A stretch of DNA of 64,000 nt. Source: Pseudonocardia xinjiangensis (GTDB lineage: Bacteria > Actinomycetota > Actinomycetes > Mycobacteriales > Pseudonocardiaceae). The stretch is from positions 124,001 through 188,000 of the forward strand of contig NZ_JAAXKY010000001.1 of assembly GCF_012911925.1 (NCBI RefSeq). Direction: 5' to 3'. A program made the position numbers and the translations under genes. Shown here piece after piece: positions 25,693 to 35,369 of this stretch; the stretch's first letter is position 1, and every line of letters begins with the position of its first letter. The notes beneath the pieces are model-generated. The model was given only the letters and a program-made list of their open reading frames with translations, was not told the DNA's origin and did no database searches.

Positions 25693-26733
25693 ATGACCCG
25701 AGGACCCGACGCCCGCCGTCCGACGATCATGGAGGTGGCCGCCCTCGCGGGCGTCTCGCACCAGACGGTCTCGCGGTACCTCCGACACAACGGTGGCCTG
25801 AAGCCCGCCACTGTCGAGAAGGTCGACGCGGCGATCCGCGCGCTGGACTACCGACCCAATCTCGTGGCTCGATCCATGCGGACCAAGCACTCGAACCGCC
25901 TCGCCATCGTCCTGCCCACCCTGCCCGGCTTCGTCCCCGTCAGGCTGCTCGCCGGCGCGAGCTCCGTCGCACATGAGGCCGGCTACCAGCTCGAGATCGT
26001 CAGCCTGGACGGCAGCAGCGAGGTGCGAGCAGAACGGACCCGGGAACTCGTCGAGTCCGGTTACGTCGGCGGAGTGCTCTCACTGGCACCCCTGCCCGGC
26101 TTCGACCCCGGAGCCCGGGCACACGGATCGGCCACCATCGTCATCACACCGGAGTACGACCAGAACCTGCACGGGGCGGGCGCTCTGGCCGACGGCTCCA
26201 TGGAGGGCGAAATCGTCGCCTACCTGTCCTCGCTCGGCCACCGCAGGTTCGTCCACCTCGCCGGCCCGGACACGTTCCCCTCTGCACGTAACCGCAAGGC
26301 CGCCTACCTCGAGGCGATCGACCGGCTCGGCCTGGAGTCCTACGCCGTATTCGACGGAAACTGGACCGCTCGCGCCGGCTACGAGGCGATCCGCGACCTC
26401 GCCACCGACGCCGGCGTGACCGCCGTCGTCGCTGCGAACGACGTGATGGCCGTTGGCGCCATCCGCGCCGCCCTCGACCGCGGGTGGCGGGTACCGGAGG
26501 ACCTGAGCGTCATCGGCTGGGACAACGAGGAGATCGCACGCTACGGCTCGCCGTCGCTCACGACGGTGGCCGTTGACAGGGAGCGGCAGGGCCGCGAGGC
26601 GATGCAGCAGCTCATCGCCGAGGTCCGCGGGGAACCCGCTCCGCCACCGGCCCCCGAGACGATCAACACTCTCCTCATACGCGAGTCAACCTCTGCACCC
26701 GGCGCCCCCGCGATACGGGTGGAACTTCCGTGA
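25693..26733 (+). CDS. LacI-family transcriptional regulator of the sugar operon
   Basis: Encodes 346 residues from an ATG with GAAGGAGCTGCG upstream. The N-terminal DNA-binding domain is clear: TIMEVAALAGVSHQTVSRYLRHNGG with hinge region DYRPNLVARSMRTKHSNRLAI. The periplasmic-binding-protein-like effector domain follows, with ANDVMAVGAIRAALDRGWRVPEDLSVIGWDN. It is divergent from the sugar operon, with two operators between. The stop overlaps the first codon of the inverted binding-protein remnant that follows. Confidence 0.93.
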   Translation: MTRGPDARRPTIMEVAALAGVSHQTVSRYLRHNGGLKPATVEKVDAAIRALDYRPNLVARSMRTKHSNRLAIVLPTLPGFVPVRLLAGASSVAHEAGYQLEIVSLDGSSEVRAERTRELVESGYVGGVLSLAPLPGFDPGARAHGSATIVITPEYDQNLHGAGALADGSMEGEIVAYLSSLGHRRFVHLAGPDTFPSARNRKAAYLEAIDRLGLESYAVFDGNWTARAGYEAIRDLATDAGVTAVVAANDVMAVGAIRAALDRGWRVPEDLSVIGWDNEEIARYGSPSLTTVAVDRERQGREAMQQLIAEVRGEPAPPPAPETINTLLIRESTSAPGAPAIRVELP

Positions 26734-27277
26734 GGGTAATGGTAATCCCCTTGACCAGAGTGACACCGTCACCGGCCGCGTCGGGATGATGTTCATCCCC
26801 GCCGGATCACTCACCTCGTACCAGAGCGCCGCGCCCGGCTACACCTACGTCATCGCGAACTGGCCGACCGGTCCCGACACGAAACCCTGGTTCCAGTACC
26901 TGAAGCCCTCGATGTACTGGGCGGCCTCCGCGCGGTCGGAGCATCCAGCTGAAGCCGGCCTGCTGATCGACTTCCTGACCACCGACCCCCGTGTGGCGAA
27001 GCTGTTCGGCGTCGATCGCGGCGTGCCGGCCAACCCGCAGTTCCGCGATGCGCTCTCCGCCGGCCTCGATGCGAACACCAAGATGGCATTCGACTTCACC
27101 GCGGCCATGGCGACCGAATCAGCGCCGGCCCCGGCGACGACCCGCAACGGTGCGAGCGATGTGCAGATCATGATCGGTCGATACAACCAGCAGGTGTTGT
27201 TCGGCCAACTCAGTCCCCAGGACGCAGGGAAGGCCTTCGTCGAGGAGCTGCAGCGCTCCATCGACGCAGCCTCCTGA
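26732..27277 (+). pseudogene. Inverted partial copy of the sugar-binding protein gene (C-terminal 181 codons)
   Basis: The plus strand from 26732 to 27277 encodes the same C-terminal sequence as the binding protein at 21805-23127 (EGNGNPLDQSDTVTGRVG, KLFGVDRGVPANPQFRDAL, GKAFVEELQRSIDAAS), about nine residues in ten identical, and ends at a matching stop. Homology starts exactly at the lacI stop; there is no signal peptide, start or N-lobe. Changes are scattered and mostly conservative, so the copy was probably under selection or recently converted. It is likely the remains of a second binding protein gene left by an inversion, or a gene-conversion partner. Confidence 0.88.
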
Positions 27278-27378
27278 TCGGACCGGGTACACGGTTTCAC
27301 CATGCCACCTCTGGCGCGACTGCGAGGCCAGTCGCGCCAGGGGGGCGTGCTCACCAGCAGAGGAACGGATGGCTCGGC

Positions 27379-28164
27379 ATGATCGACGACGTGGCAGAAG
27401 GCGGCGGTGTCTGCGCCGGAGTTGAGCAGCACGTCGGCGGCAGACCCGACCTGGCTGAGTTGGTCGGCTCGTCCGTCGTCGCCGTGGACACGGCGAGCGG
27501 CCAACCGCATGTTGTGCTCACCTTCGACGACGGCCCGGAACCAGGCGGAACGGACCTGGTTCTTAGCGCCCTGGCCGAGGCCAGAGCCACCGCGACCTTC
27601 TTCGTCCTGCTTTCACGGACCCGCCGTCACCCGTCGCTGCTGGCAGACGTTGTCGCGGGAGGCCACGAGGTCGCACTGCACGGGCCCGACCACCGGCGCC
27701 TCACACACCTGCATCCCGACACGGTAGCCGTCCGCACCGCGGACGCAAGGCGTGAGCTGGAGGACGTGACAGGGCGATCAGTGCGTTGGTTCCGGCCGCC
27801 CTACGGCGCCCAGTCACCGGCGACCTGGCGCGCCGTCGCCACCGCCGGCCTGACGCCGGTGATGTGGAGCATCTCGTGCCACGACTGGCGCGACGTGACC
27901 GACGACGAGCGACTGGAGCAGATCGGCGCGATGGACAGGCCAGGAGCGGTGGTGCTCGCCCATGACGGCTTCGCCACCCTGGTCGATGGCGTGGATGACG
28001 GACCCCGACCAAATCTCGACCGTGGCGCATTCGTGCGGTCACTTCTGGAAATCTGTACGGCGAAAGGCCTCTCCGGCTGTTCACTCGAAACGGCCCTTCA
28101 AACGGGCCGCGCGGTCCATCGCGTATGGCTCGATCAGACGAACCCGAACCACGAGTGCGGTTAA
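27379..28164 (+). CDS. Polysaccharide deacetylase (NodB domain, CE4 family)
   Basis: Encodes 261 residues. Motifs in order: VVLTFDDGPEPGGTD (motif 1 with the catalytic and metal Asp), EVALHGPDHRRLTHL (metal-binding His region), WFRPPYGAQSP (motif 3), and VVLAHDGF (motif 5). Metal-dependent removal of acetyl groups from an amino-sugar polymer or related N-acyl substrate. No signal peptide is visible, so it may act in the cytoplasm. Start ATG 27379 is the most upstream in frame; the first 25 residues are not conserved. Confidence 0.88.
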   Translation: MIDDVAEGGGVCAGVEQHVGGRPDLAELVGSSVVAVDTASGQPHVVLTFDDGPEPGGTDLVLSALAEARATATFFVLLSRTRRHPSLLADVVAGGHEVALHGPDHRRLTHLHPDTVAVRTADARRELEDVTGRSVRWFRPPYGAQSPATWRAVATAGLTPVMWSISCHDWRDVTDDERLEQIGAMDRPGAVVLAHDGFATLVDGVDDGPRPNLDRGAFVRSLLEICTAKGLSGCSLETALQTGRAVHRVWLDQTNPNHECG

Positions 28165-28343
28165 CCTGTGTCGGATTCCTAGACTAGGGGACTGAAGCGG
28201 GCAGCCGATCGCACGACGTCGTGCGGACCGGAAACAGCCCGGACTGCACCAACTCAGCAGAGTTATGCCGAGACCGTGATCGCCGGGACCCCTGCGCCGG
28301 CACAACATGTGAGAGCCAACCCGCTGCGCCGTCGTTCTCTGAG

Positions 28344-29261
28344 AGCGTGTTTGAGAAGATCAATTTGCAGGTGTGCAGACGCGCCGTGCTTGACGGGTAG
28401 CAGGAGTTCCGCGGGCGATCCGACGGGTGATGGTGCTGATCGCAGCCCAGCGGATCATGGCTTCGGACACGGCAGGGTCGCGTTCGTAGTCCCGTGCCAG
28501 ACGGCGATGTGCAGTGATCCAGGCGAAGGTGCGTTCGACGGCCCAGCGACGCGGTATGACGGCGAAGCCGCGCTGGGCAGCGGGCTTGCGCACGATGTGC
28601 AGGGTGGTGGCCAGGATGGTGGTGGCCCAGTCGAGCAGGCGGCCGGCGAACCCGGCGTCGGCGAAGACGAACCGGACCGGTGTGTGCAGGTAGGTCTCCA
28701 GCAGGACCGGCTTGGCGCCATCGCGGTCCTGGACGCCGGCGGAGAGGACGACGACGGTGAGCAGCAGCCCGAGGGTGTCGGTGACGATGAACCGCTTCCG
28801 CCCGTTGATCTTCTTGCCGGCGTCGTAGCCGCGGGAGTTCCGCCCGACGGTGTTGGCACCCTTGACGCTCTGGGAGTCGATCAACCCGGCGCTCGGTTCG
28901 GCGTTGCGGCCTTCCTGGATCCGCAGCTGCCCACGCGCCACCGGCAGGATCTTCTCGGTCACCTTGGCCTCCTCCCAGCGGTTGAAGTACCAGTACACCG
29001 TCTGCCAGGGCGGGAAGTCGGCCGGTAGCTGCCGCCACGCACAACCCGTCCGCACCACGTAGAGGATCGCGTCCACCAGGGCGCGGCGGGGGTGCTTCTC
29101 CGGCCACCCTCCAGTCCGCACCTGCGGCAGCTGCGGCTCGATCAGAGCCCACTGCTCGTCACTGGTGTCCGAGGGATACCCCGCGCGTCGTGCCATCCGG
29201 CCAAACTTGATCAATCGGCGGGTGAGGTCACGCAGGCGCGCCGATCCTTCTCATACACGCT
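28344..29261. mobile_element. IS5-family insertion sequence, near complete (copy 1)
   Basis: Bounded by imperfect inverted repeats: AGCGTGTTTGAGAAGATCAA at the left and, reading in, AGCGTGTATGAGAAGGATCG at the right. Length about 918 bp. The same ends bound the element at 41869-42785. No clear target duplication is visible (CTGAG left, CGCTC right). Confidence 0.82.
28360..29196 (-). CDS. IS5-family transposase
   Basis: Encodes about 278 residues from the ATG at 29196 (an in-frame start at 29214 adds six residues). Contains the DUF4096-type N-terminus (SDEQWALIEPQLP, HPRRALVDAILYVVRTGCAWRQLP), then DDE-core regions AGLIDSQSVKGANTVG and VRFVFADAGFAGRLLDWA, and the final RRWAVERTFAWITAHRRLARDYE with the catalytic Glu. 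All core motifs are present and the frame is open, so it may be active. Confidence 0.9.
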   Translation of the reverse strand: MARRAGYPSDTSDEQWALIEPQLPQVRTGGWPEKHPRRALVDAILYVVRTGCAWRQLPADFPPWQTVYWYFNRWEEAKVTEKILPVARGQLRIQEGRNAEPSAGLIDSQSVKGANTVGRNSRGYDAGKKINGRKRFIVTDTLGLLLTVVVLSAGVQDRDGAKPVLLETYLHTPVRFVFADAGFAGRLLDWATTILATTLHIVRKPAAQRGFAVIPRRWAVERTFAWITAHRRLARDYERDPAVSEAMIRWAAISTITRRIARGTPATRQARRVCTPAN

Positions 29262-29279
29262 CGCTCTCAAGGAGCAGCC

Positions 29280-29636
29280 TCACTGCAGCCACCGAGGTGG
29301 TGCCGGCGGTTTCGGCACCCGCGCCGGGCCGTTGCGGTCCCTCGTGTAGGACTCGTAGTCGACGAAGTGGCGCCGCCGGCTAAGGTAGTGCGCGTAGTGC
29401 TCAAAGTGCCATCGGCACGCGTCGAAGAACGCCTGGTGGCCGTTCAGCCCGAGTCGCGTGCACAGCCGCTCGACGTCGTCGAGCCCGTTCACCAAATCCG
29501 CGCACTGTCGGGCATAGGCCCCGTTCGCCCCGTAGAGCACGCCGGCGGGCAGCTCGTGGACCGCGCACGACAGCCAGTCCATGGCGCGCCGGTACTCGGC
29601 GCGGTCAAGGTCTGCCTGCTCCGTCATGACAGTCAT
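29280..29636 (-). CDS. Hypothetical protein of 118 residues
   Basis: Predicted helical, soluble protein, rich in Asp/Arg/His and aromatic residues (for example HQAFFDACRWHFEHYAHYL). I do not recognise the family. It starts at ATG 29636, with another ATG nine bases later. It sits just outside the right end of IS copy 1, and its last codons end 18 bp from it. Coding character (third-position GC, no neighbouring frame shadow) favours a real gene. Confidence 0.5.
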   Translation of the reverse strand: MTVMTEQADLDRAEYRRAMDWLSCAVHELPAGVLYGANGAYARQCADLVNGLDDVERLCTRLGLNGHQAFFDACRWHFEHYAHYLSRRRHFVDYESYTRDRNGPARVPKPPAPPRWLQ

Positions 29637-29837
29637 GATGCCGGCATCGACTGAACTGGCAGTCCACTACAACCGCTCGTTCGATCCGCAAACATGCGCG
29701 AGCTCGGCTGGCCGGCGAGGTTTCCTCGCTCGACGGCTGGGCCGGCGGGTCTACAACAGCGGCGCGTGGCGCGAGATCGACAGGCGGCGCACCGACGTGC
29801 AGTACCGCGACCTCGCCATCGTCGGGCACCTCCTTCG

Positions 29838-30019
29838 TTCGCCTGGATCACCGCCTACCGCCACTTCCCCCACTACGAACGCCACCCCGCCATGTCCGAG
29901 GCCATGCTCCGCTGGGCCGCGATCACCACAATCACCCGTCAAACGCCCGCGGCTGGCCCGCAACCCGCCAACAGAAGCACACCTCACACCCTCAACTCGA
30001 TCTTCTCAAACACGCTCTA
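29838..30019 (+). pseudogene. IS5 transposase C-terminal fragment
   Basis: The plus strand reads FAWITAYRHFPHYERHPAMSE and AMLRWAAITTITR, equivalent to the last 45 residues of the transposase at 28360-29196, and ends at an IS terminus (TCAAACACGCT, 30007-30017). Everything upstream is gone. Confidence 0.82.
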
Positions 30020-30896
30020 AGAACGCGTTTGAGAGGGGTCGGCGTGTCGACGTGATCTTGCCGGCCGGATGGTCGACGGTGGCCGGATGGTTCGGCATGC
30101 GCAGCGGTACCCCTCAGACACACACGCCTCGGGCGAGCTGGCCATCTGGCGTCATCGCCGTCGCGTAGCAGCGCACGGAGCCGGTTGATCTGGACGGTGC
30201 TGGCATGGTGAGGTCGTGGCGTGCACCAGCAGGGTCCGCAGCGCTTCACGATCCCGTGCGCCGACGTAGCTCCCGGTCCCAGATTGATCTCATTCGCGCA
30301 CCGGACGTCATCGCAGACGCTGCAGCCGATGGCGAAGATCCGGGTCCCGGACCTCATGCGCGAGCTGAGGCGCGGGAGTCGGGGTCAAGATTCGCGCGCC
30401 GTTGACAGGGCGCCCGGGCACTGCCTCAACTTCGGGGAATCGCCCATCGCAGCATCGCCCCCATCCACGTGGCTGCAGCAGGTGCGGCAGCGGGTGGATC
30501 CACACGCGCTCATGCTCGTGAACCATCCCGTTCCGGCTGGATGACGGTCCCATGACCAGTCGCTGCACGACTTCGTCCGCTTTGCGGCGTCCATGGTGGT
30601 GGACGGGCTCAGTTGTAGGCCACGTGCCACGGTTTAGGCCGCCGGCCCCAGCCCTGGGAACGAGCTCGTGACTACGTCCGCACGTACTACGGGTTCGTCG
30701 GCGCCACGACGCCGACCACTGACCGAACACGCTCTCAATGAACCGGAGCGCCTCCGCGTGGCCCGAGATGCGCTGGCCGAGGTCGGGGAACCCCGGCGCC
30801 GGTGTCGAGCAGACCCGCGCATGCCCCGCGTAGCGCCGGGCACTTCACCGCGGTGGGTTCCTGATGTCCTTTCGGAGGGGCGAGCTGGGGCTCCCT
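30020..30896. other. Stretch without recognisable genes
   Basis: About 880 bp. It begins with a second IS-end-like sequence (ACGCGTTTGAGAGG, about 30023) but contains no convincing gene, tRNA or repeat. Confidence 0.45.
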
Positions 30897-31856
30897 CTAT
30901 GGAGTCGCTTGGTCATCTAGTTCTCGACCGCATCTGACCACGACCTCGCGTAGCCAGCGGTGCGCGGGATCCCGTTCGCGGGCCTCGTCCCAGGACATGT
31001 ACTCCACAAGCCGGGGCAGGGAATGAGGTAAGCGCAGTATTCGAACCTTTGCCGCACTGCACGCCACAACTCGTGACGGGACAACTGCCAGACGCTCGGT
31101 GCCCGCGATGAGGGCTGGTGCAGCCATGACGCTTTCGACGACGATCATCTGAGAATCATGATGGCCGTTGCGGAGGTAGCTCAGCGACGGGAGCAGGTTG
31201 GACTGGTGTCGAAACCAGTGCACCCACTGTGCTTGGCGGAGGTCCTCGCGCGTCGGTTGATCACTGAATGTTGCGTTGTCAGCGGAGGCAATGCATACCC
31301 AGGGATCTTTGAACAACTCGGCGCTTGAGGTGGGGCGGTTGATGCCTCGCGGAAGGATCCACGCGTCGAGCTCACGAAGCAGGTTGTCGTGTGCATCTGT
31401 GATCATCTCGCTGGGATGCAGGAGCCGCATGCGCGCGCGGGGAGCTCGCAGGGTCATCTCCCGCATCAGTAGTGGTCCGAGCGTATGAATGACGTAGTCC
31501 GACGCCATGATGGTGAAACTACGTGTGCAGGTGGCAGCGTCAAAGACCGAGGCGACGCCAAAGACCCTCTCCGCGTAGTCGGCTGCTTCCCGCACCTCAT
31601 CTGACATAGCAGCAGCGAACGGTGTGAGCCGGTAGCCGCGGGGGCCGCGTACGAGGAGGTCATCGCCGAAGTGGCGGCGGAGGCGGGCAAGGGCAGAGCT
31701 GAGCCCGGGTTGGCTGCGTCCCAATCGTTCCGCGGCGCGCGTGACGCTCTTTTCTACGATCAACGCTTCGAGCGCAAGCATCAGGTTGAGATCGACATTG
31801 GCGAGGCGTTTGCGGTCCATCATCTTGTCAATGATACGTGTCGATAGCAGGGACAT
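30897..31856 (-). CDS. LysR-family transcriptional regulator (NodD-like subgroup)
   Basis: Encodes 319 residues (alternative starts 11 or 12 codons later at the paired ATGs). The helix-turn-helix is NLMLALEALIVEKSVTRAAERLGRSQPGLSSALARLRR, read in segments, with FGDDLLVRGPRGYRLTPFA. The effector-binding domain contains FTIMASDYVIHTLGPLL, a pattern of the NodD/SyrM-like subgroup. It faces the metallo-beta-lactamase fragment at 31892 and may once have controlled it. Confidence 0.88.
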   Translation of the reverse strand: MSLLSTRIIDKMMDRKRLANVDLNLMLALEALIVEKSVTRAAERLGRSQPGLSSALARLRRHFGDDLLVRGPRGYRLTPFAAAMSDEVREAADYAERVFGVASVFDAATCTRSFTIMASDYVIHTLGPLLMREMTLRAPRARMRLLHPSEMITDAHDNLLRELDAWILPRGINRPTSSAELFKDPWVCIASADNATFSDQPTREDLRQAQWVHWFRHQSNLLPSLSYLRNGHHDSQMIVVESVMAAPALIAGTERLAVVPSRVVACSAAKVRILRLPHSLPRLVEYMSWDEARERDPAHRWLREVVVRCGRELDDQATP

Positions 31857-31891
31857 CTGGGCTGCCTGTCGACGATGACGCTGCTCGTTCT

Positions 31892-32235
31892 ATGATGAAG
31901 GTTCGAGTGCCTTCTGAACCACCCAGCTTACATGTGGTTCTGCATCCCTTTGTGCCGGTACCGGTGTACCTGTTGCGGACCAGTAGGGGATACGTATTGG
32001 TCGACACCGGGATCGATCCGGACGCCATCAAGGACCCAAAGGGCACGTGGGGCCAGAGCTAATGCGCTCGCTGGTGCCGTACATGACCGAGGCAAACCAC
32101 CCGTACGCACAGCTGGCGTTGGTTGGTGTCGACATCGCCCGCCCCCCAGGTACGCGGCCGACTCACCGAGGAGCCGGTCCGCCGCGGCAAGCGGTTCACA
32201 GATGCTGCCGCTATCGAGCGACGCCATCATTCTAA
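31892..32235 (+). pseudogene. Metallo-beta-lactamase-fold hydrolase, N-terminal remnant
   Basis: From the ATG at 31892 the frame reads LHPFVPVPVYLLRTSRGY followed by VLVDTGIDPDAIKDP, the first strands of the metallo-beta-lactamase fold, then stops at 32062 after losing frame. Another frame continues with PELMRSLVPYMTEANHPY. The HxHxDH metal motif is not found, so it is a truncated, frameshifted relic divergent from the LysR gene. Confidence 0.65.
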
Positions 32236-32348
32236 ACGGATTGCCGCACTACAAGGGCGGCCCGACGGCTAACAATGATTGATGTTGGCGCGCCATCGCT
32301 CGATCTACTACTAATTCAACCTGGAGAATGCATAGTTTTTTGCTTGAA

Positions 32349-33869
32349 TCAGTCCTGCCGCCGGGAGAATTGTGAATGCCGGCGTCCGTAGCCGCCGTAA
32401 ACGACCAGGCCAACCGCCATCCAGATGACGAAGCGCAGCCAGGTCTGGATTGTGAGGTTGATCATCAGCCACAGGCATGCGAGCACGGACAAGATCGGGA
32501 TCAGCGGCATCATGGGGGTGCGGAATGCGCGCGGCAGTTCGGGGCGGGTGCGCCGCAAAATGATCACACCGGTCGACACGAGCAAGAACGCGAACAATGT
32601 CCCGATGTTGACCATCTCCCCCAGGGTGTCGGCCGGTATGAACGCAGCAGCGAGCTCCACCGCTGCGCCGACGATCAGTGTGCTCCGAGCGGGGACGTCT
32701 GCTGAGTTGATGCGCGCCAAGTGGCGCGGTAAAAGCCCGTCGCGTGACATCGCGAGCAGCACTCGAGTCTGCCCAAGCATCGCCACGAGTACGACCGTGG
32801 TCAGGCCGGTCAACGCTCCTAAGGAGATCACAACGACCGCCCAGCCGACCCCGTTGAGCGCGAATGCGGTGGCCAGCGTCGCCGTGGTGCCGTCGGGCCG
32901 GGTAGCCAATGCCGTGTAGTCGACCATTCCGGTGAGCACGAGCGAGACTGCCACGTACAGCACGGTGATCGGCACCAGTGCACCGAGGATGCCGCGGGGT
33001 ACGGCCTTCTGCGGGTTGCGCGTCTCCTCGGCGGCGGTGGCCACGATGTCGAATCCGACGAACGCGAAGAACACCAGCGATGCCGCCGCGAACAGTCCGC
33101 CCACCCCAAAACTGCCGCCCCATCTACCGCCGAGCACGGTCAGCAGGCTCTCGTGCAGCGACGATCCTCCGTTGGTGGCGCATCGGCTGGTTGTCGACGG
33201 CGGGATGAACGGGGTGTAGTTGGACGCCTTGACGTAGCGGGCGCCGACCGCGACCACCAGAACCACCACCAGCACCTTGAACGCCGTGATGATCTTGCTC
33301 ACCCGACTCGACATCTTCACCCCGAGCACGAGGACTGTCGTGAGCGCTATGGCGATCAGCAGGGCGGCCCAGTCGAACCCGATCGCTCCCCACCTCAACT
33401 CCGTTGCTGGCAGCGGCACCCCGACCAGTCCCAGAAACTGCACGAGGTAGGCCGACCATGCCCTGGAAACCAGCGCGGCCCCTACTCCGCACTCCAGCAC
33501 TAGGTCCCAGCCGACCACCCATGCCAACAGCTCGCCGAAAGTGGCATACGAATAGGTGTAAGCGCTGCCGGCCACGGGGACGATGGAGGCGAACTCGGCA
33601 TAACACAACGCGGCCAGGCCACACGCGACCGCCGCGATCACAAACGCCAACGAGACCGACGGCCCGGCCACATCGCCGGCGATGCTCGCAGTCACGCTGA
33701 AGATCCCTGCGCCGACCACGACCGCAACTCCGAACACCACCAGGTCCAGCGCGCCCAGCTCCTTGCGAAGACGTCGACCCGGCTCGTCAGCATTGGCCAG
33801 GGACTGCTCAACGGACTTCACCCGGGACCAGCCACCCCGGACGGCGGACGCCCTACCAGGCCAACTCAC
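32349..33869 (-). CDS. APC-superfamily amino acid permease
   Basis: Encodes about 506 residues with 12 or more membrane segments. The opening RLRKELGALDLVVFGVAVVVGAG and GAGIFSV motif is that of the cationic amino acid transporter group. Helix-3 region ALCYAEFASIVPVAGSAYTY and FAFVGFDIVATAAEETRNPQ are diagnostic. Inner membrane, amino acid or amine uptake; the substrate is not predictable. I favour the GTG at 33869; GTGs at 33965 and 33821 are also in frame, and only the last 15 residues before the first conserved motif differ. It is 15 bp from the stop of the hydroxy-acid oxidase upstream on the same strand at the nearer alternative, so they may share a transcript. Confidence 0.88.
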   Translation of the reverse strand: MSWPGRASAVRGGWSRVKSVEQSLANADEPGRRLRKELGALDLVVFGVAVVVGAGIFSVTASIAGDVAGPSVSLAFVIAAVACGLAALCYAEFASIVPVAGSAYTYSYATFGELLAWVVGWDLVLECGVGAALVSRAWSAYLVQFLGLVGVPLPATELRWGAIGFDWAALLIAIALTTVLVLGVKMSSRVSKIITAFKVLVVVLVVAVGARYVKASNYTPFIPPSTTSRCATNGGSSLHESLLTVLGGRWGGSFGVGGLFAAASLVFFAFVGFDIVATAAEETRNPQKAVPRGILGALVPITVLYVAVSLVLTGMVDYTALATRPDGTTATLATAFALNGVGWAVVVISLGALTGLTTVVLVAMLGQTRVLLAMSRDGLLPRHLARINSADVPARSTLIVGAAVELAAAFIPADTLGEMVNIGTLFAFLLVSTGVIILRRTRPELPRAFRTPMMPLIPILSVLACLWLMINLTIQTWLRFVIWMAVGLVVYGGYGRRHSQFSRRQD

Positions 33870-33980
33870 CGAAGCGCCCCCACCAATCGCATGCAAATGC
33901 CGTCCGAGGCCGGTGACAGGCGCCGCGTAGCTGGCCCCATTCAGTAGATCCGCTGCTGCAGGCACCGTGTACGTACTCGC

Positions 33981-35096
33981 TCACAGGACGTTGGCCCGCA
34001 GCGCAGAACAGTCGAGCTCGCCGACACCAGCAACCCCGAGCAGGGTCAGCACGGTCAACATCTCCGCACGAAGCAATTGATGCACCCGGCGGACCCCGGA
34101 CTCGCCGTCAGCAGCCAACCCATAGGCGGCAAGTCGCCCGATCACCACCACATCAGCGCCCAGCGCCAGGGCCGTGACGATGTCGCTGCCACGCCGGATC
34201 CCACTGTCGAACGCGACCTGCACCCGTCCGGCAACGGCCGATACGACCTCGGGCAATTGGTCAAGTGCCGCAGGCACGCCATCGAGCTGGCGACCGCCAT
34301 GATTGGAGACCAACACACCGTCAGCCCCGGCCTCGACCGCTGCACGTGCATCTGCCCCGGTGAGCACACCTTTCGCAACCCAGGGCAGCGACGTCTCATT
34401 CATCAGCTCGCCGAGCTGCCCCCAGCTCCACCCTGGCCCGGAATGCGCGAAGAGCTTCCTAAATACGTTCTCCGGACTGGTCGGACCACCGGGCGGATAG
34501 TTACCAGATGCTACTTCGAAGTTCCGCTCGAATCGGTTCCGCAAGTCGCGTTCCCGCCGGCCGGCGGTGGGAAAATCCACGGTGACGCAGACTGCCTGGT
34601 ATCCCGCCAGCTCGATCCGGCGCAGCATCTCCACGAAATGCTCCGGGATGCCCATCGGGTGCAGCTGTGCAATGTAGGACGCGCCAGGTGCGGCCTCGGC
34701 AACAGCTTCGAAAGAGTAGGTCCCTGCCTCCGGCACAATACTCACAACCCCCTCGGCAGCATTCGCCCGGGCCACCGCGCGCTGTCCCTCAGGATGGAAC
34801 AAGCCATCCGCGCCGAACGGCGCGGTGAGAACGGGAATCGCCAGAGGTACACCCAAGAAGCTGGTCGACAACTCGGGCGTCCCGCAACCGGTCATGACCC
34901 GCGGAACGAAGCTCCACCGGTGGAACGCTCCCCGGTTGTCCCGCAGCGTCCGCTCCTCACCGGCTCCACCCTCGAGAAAGTCCAGTACATCTGTCGGCAA
35001 CGCAGAACGCGCGACGTCGGCGATCTCGGAAAATGTCAGGAAGGAGCCCATACCACCCCAGAATGACGGGGGCGTCCTCGCAGGGAGTAAATCCAT
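33981..35096 (-). CDS. FMN-dependent alpha-hydroxy-acid oxidase/dehydrogenase, paralogue 1
   Basis: Encodes 371 residues. FMN-binding barrel landmarks: DVLDFLEGGAGEERTLRDN, LTAPFGADGLFHPEGQRAVARANAAEG (in segments), VAKGVLTGADARAAVEAGADGV, and the active-site SNHGGRQLDGVPAALDQLPE with catalytic His and Arg. The FMN phosphate region is AFDSGIRRGSDIVTALALGADVV. Oxidises a 2-hydroxyacid such as lactate, mandelate or glycolate. ATG 35096 has an AGAAGAC site; an ATG nine codons upstream lacks one. About 75 percent identical by eye to the gene at 44640. Confidence 0.9.
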   Translation of the reverse strand: MDLLPARTPPSFWGGMGSFLTFSEIADVARSALPTDVLDFLEGGAGEERTLRDNRGAFHRWSFVPRVMTGCGTPELSTSFLGVPLAIPVLTAPFGADGLFHPEGQRAVARANAAEGVVSIVPEAGTYSFEAVAEAAPGASYIAQLHPMGIPEHFVEMLRRIELAGYQAVCVTVDFPTAGRRERDLRNRFERNFEVASGNYPPGGPTSPENVFRKLFAHSGPGWSWGQLGELMNETSLPWVAKGVLTGADARAAVEAGADGVLVSNHGGRQLDGVPAALDQLPEVVSAVAGRVQVAFDSGIRRGSDIVTALALGADVVVIGRLAAYGLAADGESGVRRVHQLLRAEMLTVLTLLGVAGVGELDCSALRANVL

Positions 35097-35331
35097 GGAT
35101 GTCTTCTTCCATTTCGGCGACATATTCGATTGATTTAGTAGAATGCGGATGCCCTGACTGGTAGGCCCTCCACGAAGCAAGCAAATGCCGGAAACATTCC
35201 GTTGATTCATTAGCTTGCCCTGTCTAGCTCGGACGAAACACCTGTTGCGATGTTGTCCTGCGAGTCTGCTGAGCCTCAGGCCCTCCGGAAGTCGCTCGAG
35301 GTGAGGACCTCCGTCGTGTCAGCAGCGGCAG

Positions 35332-35369
35332 GGCCGCCGACGGCCTTACAGGCCGCCGACGGCCTTTCA
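35332..35369. repeat. 19-bp perfect-phase tandem duplication
   Basis: GGCCGCCGACGGCCTTACA (35332-35350) is followed directly by a copy with one change (TTTCA ending, 35351-35369). Each unit can form a GGCCG/CGGCC hairpin. It sits upstream of oxidase paralogue 1, just before the conserved 540-bp segment. Confidence 0.8.
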
